This document shows positions 32,409-43,844 of a stretch of DNA of 64,000 bases, piece after piece. Within the stretch, counting starts at the first letter, position 1. Every line of letters starts with the position of its first letter. Position numbers and translations under genes: made by a program. The notes beneath the pieces are model-generated. The model ran no database searches. It saw only the letters and a list, made by a program, of their open reading frames with translations, and had not been told where the DNA came from. The stretch is from Microbacterium sp. CH12i (GTDB lineage Bacteria; Actinomycetota; Actinomycetes; Actinomycetales; Microbacteriaceae): NCBI RefSeq assembly GCF_000685355.1, contig NZ_JHET01000006.1, forward strand, positions 327,737 to 391,736, written 5' to 3'.

Positions 32409-34952
32409 TTCACAGCGACGGCTGTGGTCTTGTTCGCTGCCGTTCCCGCGGCCGGGGTGGTGCTGTCAACCTTGGCCGCAGGCTTTGCGCAATCCGCGTC
32501 CCAGCCGATGTTTGTAAAGCCCGCAGCCGCCAGCTTTTGCTGAGCGGCGTTGCGGGCATCGCCCACCACGTTGGGGACGGTGCCGCCCTGCCCGTTGCTC
32601 GGTGAAATCGTGATGGTCGCTGAACCTGCGACGCGACCGGCCGCCGGATCCTGGGCCGCCACGATATTCGCGGGCTGGTCGCTGTCGACCGGGGCGCCCA
32701 CGTTGACACTGAAGCCTTCGGACTCGAGTGTCTGCGTAGCCTGCTCTACGGTCTGGCCGACCACGTTGGGCAAGTCGGTGAGCACCTGGCGGGTGAGGTC
32801 GTTGGCGGGCGAGGGGAAGTCGTCTCCGCCAAGAAGGTCATTCGCCGCGCGCTGTTGGTCTTGGGCGATGTAGTACCGCACATTCTGCAAGGCGTTGCCG
32901 TCGTAGTACTCATTCCAGAGGCTCGCCTGGCCGTCCCAACGTCCGACCCACACGGCAGTGGTGGCCTTCGTGCTGGACTCGATCATCATCGTCGAGTAGG
33001 TCTCATGCGTTCCGGTCTTGCCGATCAGTGGAATGCCGTCGTTGGTATCGGCCTGCGATCCAGTTCCGCCGTTGATGACACCCTGGAGGCATACGCCGCG
33101 GTGGCTGCAACATCGGGTGTCAGCACCTGAGTGCACGATCCTGCGGCACTGGCTGCTCCTCACCGGCCTGATTCACGACCCGGTCAATCGCACGGGGTGT
33201 GCAGTAGATGCCGTTATTCGCGATCGTCGCATACGCGCCCGCCATCGCCATCGGGGCGATGTTCTTGGACCCCAGAACGTCAAAGGGCACGTTCTGGTCC
33301 GTTGTCTTGCCGCCATTGGCGAGAGTGACGCCCATCCGGTCAGCGACACCGTTGATCTCACACAGATCGAGGATCTCAGCCATCGCCAAGAACCCGCTGT
33401 TGAGCGACTGTGCGGTGAACCTCATCGGTGTGCCGGTCCACCCGCGGTCGTTATTGAAGTTTCCGATCTCTTCGCTTCCGAACGGAACACTGCCGCCATC
33501 GCACTTCATCTTGGTGAAGAGGCGGTTGCGGCCGTTGATCGTCTCATTTACCGAGTGTCCCTGCTCGAGCCAGTCGACGAGCGTGAACAGCTTGTAGGTC
33601 GATCCCACCGGGAACCCATTGGAGCCACCGTGCGAGTGATCGCTGGCGAAGACCAAGGAGGTGTATGCCTGGTCGTCTGTGGAAGTCTCTTGGAAGACCG
33701 TGTTCTGCGTAATGGCGAGCACCCGACCGGTAGCGGGCTCGACCGTCACACCCGCGGCGCCGAGATGCTGGTTGTCGTAGTTCGCCGGAACACGTGACTG
33801 CAGGGCGGCGACCGCAGGATCTTGGATCCGCAGGTCGAGCGAGGTGTAGATGTCGAGGCCGTCGCGCTGCAGGGCTTTGGAACGCTCCTGCGCGGTGTCA
33901 CCGAAGGCGGGATCGCTGAGGACGATCGTCTTCACGTACTGGCAGAAATAGCCGTTGTTGCCGGCTGCAGCACAGCCCTGTGACGGGTACGTGATCGCAG
34001 GAGCGATCGGCGTAGCGATGGCCTCGTCGTGCTGAGCCTGGGTGATCTTGCCATCTTCGAGCATGCGGTTGAGCACGTAATTGCGGCGAACCAGAGTCAG
34101 CGAATAGCCATCTTCGGCGGAGTTGATGGCAGCGCCGTCTTTATCAGTCGCGGTTCCACCTGCCCGGTCGATGCGGTAGGTATTCGGGTTCTGCACGATA
34201 CCGGCGAGGGTCGCGGCTTGCACGACGGTGAGGTTCGCGGCGGTCGTGCTGAAGTAGTAGTTCGCTGCGGCTTCGATGCCGTAGACGGTGCCACCGAAGC
34301 TGGCGATGTTCAGGTAACCCAGCAGGATGTCGTTCTTCGAATAATCCTTCTCGATCTGAATCGCATAGCGCATCTCCTGCAGCTTGCGCTCGATCCCGTC
34401 GCTGCCCGATCGCGTTGGTCGCATCGAGCCAGCACTGCGCAATCGCATCGTCGTAGCCCTCTTGGCCGGCAGCACGCCCTGCTCGCACTGCTGCACGAGC
34501 ACGTTCTTCACATACTGCTGGCTGATCGTCGATGCGCCGCGCGAGGATGAGCCGGTCACGTTATCGACCAAGGCCTTGACCGTCGCGCCGAGGTTGATTC
34601 CGCCGTGCTCGTAGAAGCCCTTGTCCTCACTGGACAGGATGGCGTCATAGACGACCGGAGAGACCTGGTCGAAGTTGACCTGCGTACGATTCTGATCGAA
34701 GAACGAGGCAATCGGTACCGGGTTTCCGTCATAGCCGATGGCATAAAACGTGCTCGGTTCCATCGGAGCGTCGGGCTTGAGGTACGAGGGAAGGTTCTCA
34801 AACAGGCTGAGCGCCTGAGACCCTGCAGCGCCGGCGACGGCGAGAGCGGGGGTGACGGTTGCAGTCACGAGGACCCCGGCGACAGCGCTGAGCCCGACCA
34901 GTCCGAGGAGACCGCCGAGCACACCTTTCACCGTGCGATTCTTCTGAGGCAT
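32396..34952 (-). CDS. Bifunctional penicillin-binding protein with PASTA domains, four indels
   Basis: About 852 aa after correction. A class A PBP that polymerises and crosslinks peptidoglycan. Signal-anchor helix at residues about 10-35; glycosyltransferase core with ILSSEDKGFYEHGGINLGA (catalytic Glu) and GASTISQQYVKN; transpeptidase motifs GSTYKLF (Ser-x-x-Lys), SLNSG (SxN) and GKTGTHETYS (KTG). Two PASTA repeats close the protein (DLPNVVGQTVEQA... and TVPNVVGDARNAA...). Breaks: a loss near 34460 and a compensating gain near 34407 (true reading AKEGYDDAIAQCWLDATNAIG), then losses near 33140 and 33088. Confidence 0.88.
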
Positions 34953-35032
34953 ACGCTAGATCGTAGGGGAGTTCCCTGAATACCGCCTTTGACGCGCGGT
35001 CGTGCCGGGCGTCGCTGATGTGCAGGAGTGCC

Positions 35033-35257
35033 ATGACCACCTGGGAGTATCTGACCACCCCGCTGCTGATTCACAACACCGCCGCGATCCTGAACAACTG
35101 GGGAAAGCAGGGCTGGGAGCTTGTGCAGGTCATCACCGGACCTGAGGGCGGCCTCGTCGCCTACTTCAAGCGGCCCACCGCTCAGGACGGCTCGAACACT
35201 GCCGGGCTTGCCGCCGCTGAGCAGGCCGCACGCCAGTTCGACGGAGGTCAGGCATGA
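35033..35257 (+). CDS. Small DUF4177-like protein
   Basis: 74 aa from ATG 35033 with AGGAG at 35024-35028. MTTWEYLTTPLLIHNTAAIL and GKQGWELVQVITG resemble the DUF4177 fold (WEY... GWELV). No enzymatic motif. It overlaps ridA (ATGA) and is probably expressed with it. A neighbour of RidA in many actinobacteria; function unknown. Confidence 0.75.
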   Translation: MTTWEYLTTPLLIHNTAAILNNWGKQGWELVQVITGPEGGLVAYFKRPTAQDGSNTAGLAAAEQAARQFDGGQA

Positions 35258-35712
35258 GCGTCGTTGACCGCTTGAGCGAACTCGGGATTGTGTTGCCCGA
35301 GGTTGCAGCTCCGGTTGCGGCCTACGTCCCCGCTGTGGTTCACGGCGGCCTCGTCTACACCTCCGGCCAACTGCCGTTCGCAGCGGGTTCGCTGCCTGCG
35401 ACCGGCAAGGTGGGTGCCGAGGTCACCGCTGCGGATGCGAAGATCTATGCCCGCACCTGCGCGCTGAACGCGTTGGCCGCTGCGGCCGCCGCCGCAGGCG
35501 GAGTGGAGAAGATCGGCGGTGTGCTGCGCGTCGGCGGCTTCGTGGCATCCGCCCCGACATTCACCGGCCAGCCCGGCGTGATCAATGGAGCCAGCGACGT
35601 GCTCGGTGAGATCTTTGGGGATGCCGGCGCTCACGCCCGCGCCGCAGTCGGCGTTGCGGTGCTGCCACTAGACAGCCCCGTCGAAGTCGATGTGATTTTC
35701 ATCCTCGCGTAA
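35254..35712 (+). CDS. RidA/YjgF family protein
   Basis: 152 aa. RidA proteins hydrolyse reactive enamine/imine intermediates from pyridoxal-phosphate enzymes. The fold is recognisable from GGLVYTSGQLPFAAGSLPATG, the long helix with NALAAAAAAAGG, and FTGQPGVINGASDVLGEIFG. The conserved catalytic Arg of canonical RidA ([NC]AR near the C-terminal third) is replaced by ARAAVGVAVLP, where an Arg in HARAAV may serve. This suggests a RidA-like subfamily. Confidence 0.85.
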   Translation: MSVVDRLSELGIVLPEVAAPVAAYVPAVVHGGLVYTSGQLPFAAGSLPATGKVGAEVTAADAKIYARTCALNALAAAAAAAGGVEKIGGVLRVGGFVASAPTFTGQPGVINGASDVLGEIFGDAGAHARAAVGVAVLPLDSPVEVDVIFILA

Positions 35713-35722
35713 ACTCTTTGAA

Positions 35723-35768
35723 TACGGAAAGTCCCCCTGAATGCATCAGTTCAGCGGGACTTTCCGTA
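35723..35768. terminator. Bidirectional hairpin between ridA and acs
   Basis: TACGGAAAGTCCC and GGGACTTTCCGTA form a perfect 13-bp stem, with inner CTGAA/TTCAG pairing. It lies between convergent genes and would stop transcription from both; no T run. Confidence 0.7.
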
Positions 35769-35784
35769 CTTCAGCGAGCTCTAC

Positions 35785-37752
<1,968 letters not shown>

Positions 37753-37868
37753 GGCGTGCGCTCCTTTGCGGCGGGACGAGGGCACGCGGGGAGCGCGACC
37801 GTGACAGGGCGAATCTAGCCTTCCGCTCGTATCGTCAATACTGCCGAAAGTTGGTAGTGATTCCGGTT

Positions 37869-37896
37869 TTGCGCGGACTGGTGCCTTGCGTACACT
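37869..37896 (+). promoter_or_regulatory. Promoter of the 6C RNA
   Basis: TTGCGC at 37869-37874 and TACACT at 37891-37896, 16-base spacing, just upstream of the C-loop hairpins. Position and fit to the sigma-70-type consensus support it. Confidence 0.6.
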
Positions 37897-37902
37897 CGAC
37901 GA

Positions 37903-37999
37903 CAGCCGAATTTCTATTCTGGCCTTGGCGTGCCCGTTTCCCCCGCGTGGTGCGCCTGTGGGCGGCATCTCATTCCCCCCGTGAGGTGCCGCCTTTCTG
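37903..37999 (+). ncRNA. 6C RNA (actinobacterial small RNA)
   Basis: The region holds two hairpins with C-rich loops, the defining mark of the 6C RNA class. Hairpin 1: GGCGTGCC (37927-37934) with GGTGCGCC (37949-37956), loop containing five C's (37940-37944). Hairpin 2: GGCGGCATCTCA (37961-37972) with TGAGGTGCCGCC (37982-37993), loop with six C's (37975-37980), followed by TTTCTGT, so it doubles as the terminator. In Mycobacterium tuberculosis the 6C RNA (B11) lies in the same place, next to the Tad genes in the acs neighbourhood. Ends are estimated. Hairpin 1 may have lost a C, since C-run losses recur here. Confidence 0.85.
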
Positions 38000-38102
38000 T
38001 CGCTCCGCAGTCGTTCTGCACGGTTTAACGGATGCCGTCACTTGCGAACAGCACACGTTAAACGGCCACCCGCGGCCGCCGTGCGGCGCATAGTTTCGTG
38101 GC

Positions 38103-39107
38103 ATGCCAGAGCCGTTCATCATCCGGCCGCGTGACGCCGCGGCCCCTGCGCCGGGAGCCCAGACGCTTCTCAGCGACGTGGATGCCGCGTTCGGGCCGAT
38201 CGCTGCGCACTGCGCCGACCCGCGCGTCACCGACATCTTCGTGAACGGCGCCGACGGACTGTTTCTCGATCGCGGGGACGGTGTGGAGCGGGTTTCGGGG
38301 TGGGCGGCGTCCGAGCGGGAAGTGCGTGACCTCGCCGTCGCGCTCGTCGGTGCAGGCGGTCGCCACCTAGACGATCAGTCGCCTTGCGTCGATGTGCGTC
38401 TGGCATCCGGCATCCGGGTGCACGCGGTGCTCGCGCCGATTTCGACCGCGGGCACTGCCGTGTCCGTGCGCATTCCGCGCGTGGGTGCTTCTGACCTCGA
38501 TGCGCTCGCCGCACTCGGCGCTTTTGACGCACCACAACAGGCGTGGCTCGAGCAACTCGTCGCCCAGCGTGCCAACGTCTTGATCACGGGTGGCACCGGC
38601 ACTGGCAAGACGACGCTGCTCGCCGCCCTCCTGCACGCTGTCCCCGACACGGAGCGCATCGTCACGATCGAGGATGTCGCAGAGCTACGTCCCTCACACC
38701 CTCACCACGTCGCTCTGGAGGCGCGGCAAGCCAATCTCGAGGGTGCGGGTTCCATCACGCTGGCGCGTCTCGTCAGGGAGTCATTGCGAATGCGTCCCGA
38801 CCGGCTCGTCGTCGGCGAGTGTCGCGGTGAAGAGGTACGCGAGCTGTTGTCAGCGTTGAACACCGGACACGACGGCGGCGCGGGCACGCTGCACGCGAGC
38901 GGGATTGTTGATGTTCCCGCCCGTCTGGAGGCGCTGGGTGCGCTCGCTGGTATGGATGCCACGGCACTCGCTCGTCAGGCCGTGAGCGCCTTCACTGTGG
39001 TCGTGCACCTCGCCCGTGGTGCGGACGGCGTGCGTCGAATCGCCAAGGCCGGGCGCTTTCTTCTGCGTGCCGACCGCCTGGATATCGAGGAGGTTCAGCC
39101 GTGGTGA
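38103..39107 (+). CDS. Tad pilus/secretion ATPase (CpaF/TadA)
   Basis: 334 aa. Secretion-type ATPase that powers Flp/Tad pilus assembly. Walker A ITGGTGTGKTTLLAALL (about residues 162-178), Asp box TIEDVAELRP, Walker B LVVGECRGEEVRELL (His-box region after it: TGHDGGAGTLHA). First gene of the tad cluster. The CpaE-like (Ssd) gene that commonly precedes it in actinobacteria is absent; the intergenic space before it holds the 6C RNA. Confidence 0.92.
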   Translation: MPEPFIIRPRDAAAPAPGAQTLLSDVDAAFGPIAAHCADPRVTDIFVNGADGLFLDRGDGVERVSGWAASEREVRDLAVALVGAGGRHLDDQSPCVDVRLASGIRVHAVLAPISTAGTAVSVRIPRVGASDLDALAALGAFDAPQQAWLEQLVAQRANVLITGGTGTGKTTLLAALLHAVPDTERIVTIEDVAELRPSHPHHVALEARQANLEGAGSITLARLVRESLRMRPDRLVVGECRGEEVRELLSALNTGHDGGAGTLHASGIVDVPARLEALGALAGMDATALARQAVSAFTVVVHLARGADGVRRIAKAGRFLLRADRLDIEEVQPW

Positions 39108-40009
39108 AGCTGGGGTGGATGAAGCGGCAGACGCCTGCGGGTGCCGGCGCCGAAGAAGCCGCCGTCGCGGTGCGGACCCTTGCTGTGCTGCTCCAAGCGG
39201 GGGCTGTGCCGCTCAATGCCTGGCGGCACCTGGCTGAGTCCGGCGATGTGCATGCCGAGCGGGTGGTCGAGCGGTGTGCGGAAGGCGTGCCACTCGTCGC
39301 CGCGATCGAAGCGGAGGAGGGGGCCTGGGCAGACGTCGCCGCCGCGTGGGACGTTGCCACGACTGTGGGTGCCCCGCTCGCCGAGGTGCTGCGATCGCTT
39401 GCGGAGACTATGCGTGACACGGCCTCCGCGGCCGACGATGTACGCATCGCACTCGCCGAGCCTGCCGGAACCGCGCGGCTCTTGCTGTGGATGCCGTTTG
39501 CGGGGCTTCTGCTCGGCTTCGCGCTCGGGTTCGACACGGTGAGTGTCCTGGTCGGGAACCCCATCGGCACAGGGTGTCTGGTGGCAGGACTGCTGCTGGT
39601 GCTCGCCGCGCGCGGGTGGACGAGAAAACTTCTGCGTCATGCGCAACCAGCCACTGAGACGCCGGGCATGCATGCCGAGCTCGTTGCTGTCGCACTCTCC
39701 GGCGGAGCCTCGATCGAGCGTTCGCTGCGACTCGTCGACGACAGTCCCGCCCGCGACCGTGTGAGCGACACCCACACCAGGGGAGTGCTGGAACTGTCGC
39801 GCGCGGCGGGCGTACCGGCCGGGGAGCTGCTGCGTGCGTCCGCGGCCCAAGAGCGTCATGACGCCAGGGTGCGAGGCCGCGTTCGCGCGGCGAAGCTCTC
39901 CTCTCAACTGCTCATCCCGCTGGGCGTGTGCACGCTCCCCGCTTTTTTGCTGCTCGGCGTCGCGCCGCTGATGCTCGCTGTCCTGTCCTCGACCCCGCTG
40001 CCGATCTAG
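39101..40009 (+). CDS. TadB/TadC-like membrane platform protein
   Basis: 302 aa. The start is GTG 39101, 7 bases after GAGGAGG (39087-39093) and overlapping the end of the ATPase gene. Two type II secretion F-like halves are visible: RTLAVLLQAGAVPLNAWRHL...GAPLAEVLRSLAETMRD with a hydrophobic pair of helices (about residues 125-175), and GVPAGELLRASAAQERHD with a C-terminal helix pair. This looks like TadB and TadC merged and shortened into one protein; many actinobacteria encode them separately. Confidence 0.8.
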   Translation: MVKLGWMKRQTPAGAGAEEAAVAVRTLAVLLQAGAVPLNAWRHLAESGDVHAERVVERCAEGVPLVAAIEAEEGAWADVAAAWDVATTVGAPLAEVLRSLAETMRDTASAADDVRIALAEPAGTARLLLWMPFAGLLLGFALGFDTVSVLVGNPIGTGCLVAGLLLVLAARGWTRKLLRHAQPATETPGMHAELVAVALSGGASIERSLRLVDDSPARDRVSDTHTRGVLELSRAAGVPAGELLRASAAQERHDARVRGRVRAAKLSSQLLIPLGVCTLPAFLLLGVAPLMLAVLSSTPLPI

Positions 40010-40037
40010 CGGCAGCACAACAGAAAGAAGGAACACC

Positions 40038-40235
40038 ATGAACACCATTCCCACCCTCACCAGGCGGCACGCTGCGTCGCTGTTCGCCGACGAATCCGGC
40101 GCTGCCACGGCAGAATACGCAATTACGACGATGGCAGCGGTCGCCTTTGCTGGATTGCTGGTTGTCATCATGAGATCGGACGAGGTTCGTGGCATCCTCA
40201 CCGATCTTGTGCGCCGGGCGCTCTCGGTGTCGTGA
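40038..40235 (+). CDS. Flp-pilin-like DUF4244 protein
   Basis: 65 aa, with AGAAAGAAGGAA upstream. The segment ADESGAATAEYAITTMAAVAFAG is a class III prepilin-like Glu-x-x-x-Gly/Tyr segment followed by a hydrophobic helix, matching the DUF4244 major pilin candidate of actinobacterial Tad loci. Probably the main subunit of the pilus. Confidence 0.85.
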   Translation: MNTIPTLTRRHAASLFADESGAATAEYAITTMAAVAFAGLLVVIMRSDEVRGILTDLVRRALSVS

Positions 40236-40585
40236 AGCAACCGAGACGTAACGCTGACGCCGAGCGCGGATCTGTCGCCGCCGAGCTCGCGCTCGCTCTC
40301 CCCGCAGTAGTGCTCACGCTGCTGCTCGGGGCGGGCGCGCTCGGCGCCGCGGCGAAACAGGTGTCGCTGCAAGATGCCGCGGCCGACGCCGCACGCCTGC
40401 TCAGTCGTGGCGAGAGCACCGCGGCTGCCTACGCGGTGGTCGCGGCATCCGTCAGCAACGCCCACGCGTCCAGCGAATCACGCGGAGACCTGGTGTGCGT
40501 CACCGTGGGACTCAGCGTCTCGATCGGGCAGTTCATCAGCATCCCGCTGTCGGCGTCCAGCTGTGCGCTGAGCGGAGGTCGCTGA
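40232..40585 (+). CDS. TadE-like minor pilin
   Basis: 117 aa from GTG overlapping the previous stop (GTGA). ERGSVAAELALALPAVVLTLLLGAGALG is the TadE-type N-terminal segment (Gly before Ser/Val and Glu at +5 in the helix). The rest is extracytoplasmic with two Cys residues (LVCVTVG and SSCALSG) that may form a disulfide. Minor pilin of the Tad system. Confidence 0.8.
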   Translation: MKQPRRNADAERGSVAAELALALPAVVLTLLLGAGALGAAAKQVSLQDAAADAARLLSRGESTAAAYAVVAASVSNAHASSESRGDLVCVTVGLSVSIGQFISIPLSASSCALSGGR

Positions 40586-40914
40586 TGGCTGGCACTGCGC
40601 TTTCAGCCAGCGTTCTGGTGGTGGCCGCATCGCTGTCACTGGGGCTCGCTGCCGTCGGCGGCGCCGCGGTCACCGCACAGCGCGCCGCGGCAGCAGCCGA
40701 TGCGGCGGCGTTGGCGACGGCCGATGCGGCATCGGGCGCGATCGTCACCGGTGAAGCGCCCTGTGCGCTCGCCGCGAGAGTAGCCTCGGCATCCGGCGCC
40801 GCCCTCACCGCCTGCACTCTTGAAGGCCCGGTGGCAACGATGCAGGTCGAGTCGGTCTACGCTGGTCTTGCTGCCGTCTCCCGAGCCCGTGCTGGGCCAC
40901 CCGAGGGATTCTGA
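40585..40914 (+). CDS. TadG/Rv3654c-like secreted pilus-associated protein
   Basis: 109 aa from ATG 40585, TGATG-coupled to the gene before. One N-terminal hydrophobic helix then an Ala-rich region (AQRAAAAADAAALATADAASG) typical of the Rv3654c TadE-like family, and two cysteines. Last gene of the cluster; its product is likely exported. The cluster then ends before the topA promoter region. Confidence 0.72.
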   Translation: MAGTALSASVLVVAASLSLGLAAVGGAAVTAQRAAAAADAAALATADAASGAIVTGEAPCALAARVASASGAALTACTLEGPVATMQVESVYAGLAAVSRARAGPPEGF

Positions 40915-41003
40915 CGGCTCTACCTACGGTTTCACCCACGGCTCTGCTGTGAACGCACCACGAGCGTGGTGTGTATGGTGTGCTTCGAAGAAAGGACGCA
41001 CCC

Positions 41004-43844
41004 TTGGCTGAAGGAAAGAAGCTCGTCATCGTCGAGTCTCCGACGAAGATGCGGTCGATTCAGGGGTACCTCGGTGATGATTACGAGGTACTCAGCTCTG
41101 TCGGCCACATTCGCGACCTCGCTGATAAGAAGGACATCCCCGCCGCCGATAAGGCCGCATACGGGAAGTACTCGATCGACATCGACAACGGCTTCGATCC
41201 TTACTATGTCGTCTCTGATCGCAAGACGAAGACCGTAGCCGAACTCAAGCGCGCACTGAAGCACGCCGATGAAGTTCTGCTCGCGACTGATGAGGACCGC
41301 GAAGGCGAGGCGATCGCCTGGCACCTGCTGGAGACGCTCAAGCCCAAGGTTCCCGTCAAGCGGATGGTCTTCCACGAGATCACCAAAGAGGCCATTCAAG
41401 CTGCCGTCGGCAACACACGTGAGCTCGACCTCGCGCTTGTCGACGCACAGGAGACCCGTCGCATTCTCGACCGCCTGTACGGCTGGGATGTCTCGCCCGT
41501 GCTCTGGTACAAGGTCAAGACTGGTCTCTCCGCGGGGCGCGTGCAGTCCGCTGCCACCCGCATGATCGTCGAGCGCGAGCGTGAGCGCATGGCGTTCGCC
41601 TCAGCCGAGTACTGGGATGTCGAAGCGAATGCCTCCTCCGGCTCGGCGTTCCGCGTCCGCTTGGTGCGCGTTGACGGCGGCCAGCTTGCTCGCGGCACCG
41701 ACTTCGATGACCTCGGAAAGCTGAAGAAGGCCGTCGTCGTCCTCGACGAGAAAAAGGCTTCTGCCCTCGCGCACGCTGTCGATGCGGCCGGTGTCGGCAG
41801 CGTCACCAAGGTCGAGGCGAAGCCCGGCACTCGCAGCCCCTATGCGCCGTTCACCACCTCCACCCTTCAGCAGGAGGCCGGACGCAAGCTCTCGATGAGC
41901 GCGAAGCAGGCGATGAGCGTCGCCCAGCGCTTGTACGAAAAGGGTTTCATCACCTATATGCGTACCGACTCCGTCGCCCTCAGCACCCAGGCGGTGCAGG
42001 CGGCGCGGAGCCAGGCAGTCTCCCTCTACGGCGACAGCGCGGTGCCGCTGAAGCCTCGCGTGTACAAGTCCAAGAGCAAGAACGCCCAGGAAGCGCACGA
42101 GGCGATCCGTCCCTCCGGTGAGACCTTCCGCAAGCCTTCATCCGTCTCCGGCGAGCTCGACCGCGAAGAGCAGCGGGTCTACGACCTCATCTGGAAGCGC
42201 ACCGTTGCCAGCCAGATGGCCGACGCGAAGTACGAAACTACCACCGTCACGATCTCGGTCGATGCTGCTGGTCAGGTCGCCGAGTTCACGGCATCCGGTA
42301 CGGTCTACACCTTCAAGGGCTTCCTCGAAGCCTATGAAGAAGGTCGCGATGAGAAGCGCGGCGACGCTGACGCCGACTCGAATCAGTCGCTTCCCGCTGT
42401 CGCGGTTGGCGATGCGCTCACGATGTCGGATGCTGAGGCGAAGGGGCACAAGACCACCCCGAAACCGCGTTATACCGAGGCCTCGCTCGTCAAGGCACTC
42501 GAGGAGCACGGCATCGGCCGCCCCTCCACGTTCGCGAGCATCATCGGCACGGTCATTGACCGCGGCTACGCCACCAAGCGCGGCCAGGCACTTGTGCCGA
42601 CGTGGATGGCGTTCAGCGTGGTGCGTTTGCTGGAAGAGCACTTCGCGCACCTCATCGACTACGACTTCACGGCAGGCCTTGAGGACGACCTCGATGCCAT
42701 CGCCCGCGGTGAACAGAAGCGCGTCGAATGGCTGAAGTCGTTCTACTTCGGCTCTGAATCGCACGTCGGGCTCCGGCAGGTCGTCGACAACCTCGGAGAG
42801 ATCGATGCCCGCGCGCTGAACTCCACACCCATTACCGACACGGCCACGCTGCGTTTCGGCAAGTACGGCCCGTACCTCGAGGTCATCGACCCCGAGAAAC
42901 CGGACGAGCGCGGACGCATCGTCAACGTGCCGGAAGAACTCGCGCCAGACGAACTGACCGCCGCAAAGGCGCAGGAGCTCATCGACGCTCCCGTCGCGGG
43001 CGACCGTGTGCTCGGGGAGAACCCGGAGAACGGGCGGATCATCGTCGTCAAGGACGGCCGCTACGGTCCATACGTGCAGGAGAACCTGCCCGAGGATGAC
43101 GCCGCAGTCGATGCCGCAGTCGACGAGAATACCGGCGAGGTCATCGAAGCGCCGAAAAAGAAGAAGACTGCCAAGAAAGATGCGCCGAAGCCACGGACCG
43201 GTTCGCTTTTCCGCTCAATGTCAGTCGAGACGATCGACCTGGAGACGGCGCTGCAGCTGCTCAGCCTTCCGCGCATCGTCGGCAACGACCCCGAAACGGG
43301 TGACGAGATCACTGCGCAGAACGGTCGTTACGGACCGTATCTGAAGAAGGGCACTGACTCGCGATCTCTCGAAGGTGAGCAGCAGATCTTCGATGTGACG
43401 CTCGAGCAGGCACTCGAGATCTACCAGCAGCCGAAGTACGGCGCAGGGTCGCGCCGTGCCTCCAGCGCGCTCGCCGAGTTCGAGGCTGACCCGGTCAGCG
43501 GCAAGCCGATTCGCATCCGTGACGGACGCTTTGGCGCCTATGTCACCGATAGCGTGACCAACGTGACGATCCCGCGCGGTCAGAAGCCCGAAGACATCAC
43601 CTTCGAGATCGCTGTGCAGATGCTCGCCGATAAGCGTGCCAAGGGTCCCGCGCCGAAGCGCGGCGCAGCAAAGAAAGCACCTGCCAAGAAGGCGCCCGCG
43701 AAGAAGGCACCTGCGAAGAAGGCTCCCGCAAAGAAAGCCCCCGCAAAGACAGACGCACAGAAGGCTGCTGCCCGTTCGGCCGCAGCCAAGAAGGCGGCAG
43801 CGACTCGGGCCGCAAACGCAGCGAAGAAAACGACGGGCTCGTGA
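41004..43844 (+). CDS. topA: DNA topoisomerase I
   Basis: 946 aa from TTG 41004, with AAAGGA 7 bases upstream; an upstream ATG at 40971 has no ribosome site. Relaxes negative supercoils. Toprim domain KLVIVESPTKMRSIQGYL... and ATDEDREGEAIAW; active-site Tyr in GFITYMRTDSVALS; several topo C-terminal repeats (RFGKYGPYLE, NGRYGPYLKKG, GRFGAYVT). No zinc ribbons; instead a tail of (A/K)PAKKA repeats at 43661-43750 typical of actinobacterial TopA. Overlaps tmk by GTGA. Confidence 0.96.
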   Translation: MAEGKKLVIVESPTKMRSIQGYLGDDYEVLSSVGHIRDLADKKDIPAADKAAYGKYSIDIDNGFDPYYVVSDRKTKTVAELKRALKHADEVLLATDEDREGEAIAWHLLETLKPKVPVKRMVFHEITKEAIQAAVGNTRELDLALVDAQETRRILDRLYGWDVSPVLWYKVKTGLSAGRVQSAATRMIVERERERMAFASAEYWDVEANASSGSAFRVRLVRVDGGQLARGTDFDDLGKLKKAVVVLDEKKASALAHAVDAAGVGSVTKVEAKPGTRSPYAPFTTSTLQQEAGRKLSMSAKQAMSVAQRLYEKGFITYMRTDSVALSTQAVQAARSQAVSLYGDSAVPLKPRVYKSKSKNAQEAHEAIRPSGETFRKPSSVSGELDREEQRVYDLIWKRTVASQMADAKYETTTVTISVDAAGQVAEFTASGTVYTFKGFLEAYEEGRDEKRGDADADSNQSLPAVAVGDALTMSDAEAKGHKTTPKPRYTEASLVKALEEHGIGRPSTFASIIGTVIDRGYATKRGQALVPTWMAFSVVRLLEEHFAHLIDYDFTAGLEDDLDAIARGEQKRVEWLKSFYFGSESHVGLRQVVDNLGEIDARALNSTPITDTATLRFGKYGPYLEVIDPEKPDERGRIVNVPEELAPDELTAAKAQELIDAPVAGDRVLGENPENGRIIVVKDGRYGPYVQENLPEDDAAVDAAVDENTGEVIEAPKKKKTAKKDAPKPRTGSLFRSMSVETIDLETALQLLSLPRIVGNDPETGDEITAQNGRYGPYLKKGTDSRSLEGEQQIFDVTLEQALEIYQQPKYGAGSRRASSALAEFEADPVSGKPIRIRDGRFGAYVTDSVTNVTIPRGQKPEDITFEIAVQMLADKRAKGPAPKRGAAKKAPAKKAPAKKAPAKKAPAKKAPAKTDAQKAAARSAAAKKAAATRAANAAKKTTGS
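43661..43750 (+). repeat. Tandem 15-base repeats encoding APAKK in topA
   Basis: About six near-identical 15-base units (consensus AAGAAGGCACCTGCG) code for the Lys/Ala/Pro tail of TopA. Such repeats are prone to length change; the tail supports DNA binding and processivity in mycobacterial TopA. Confidence 0.8.

Noticed and set aside
39095..40465. 456-aa minus-strand frame over the tad genes
   Set aside because: No motif; tad genes on the plus strand have tight overlaps and ribosome sites.
43661..43750. CRISPR-like tandem repeats
   Set aside because: Short coding repeats of APAKK in topA; no spacers.
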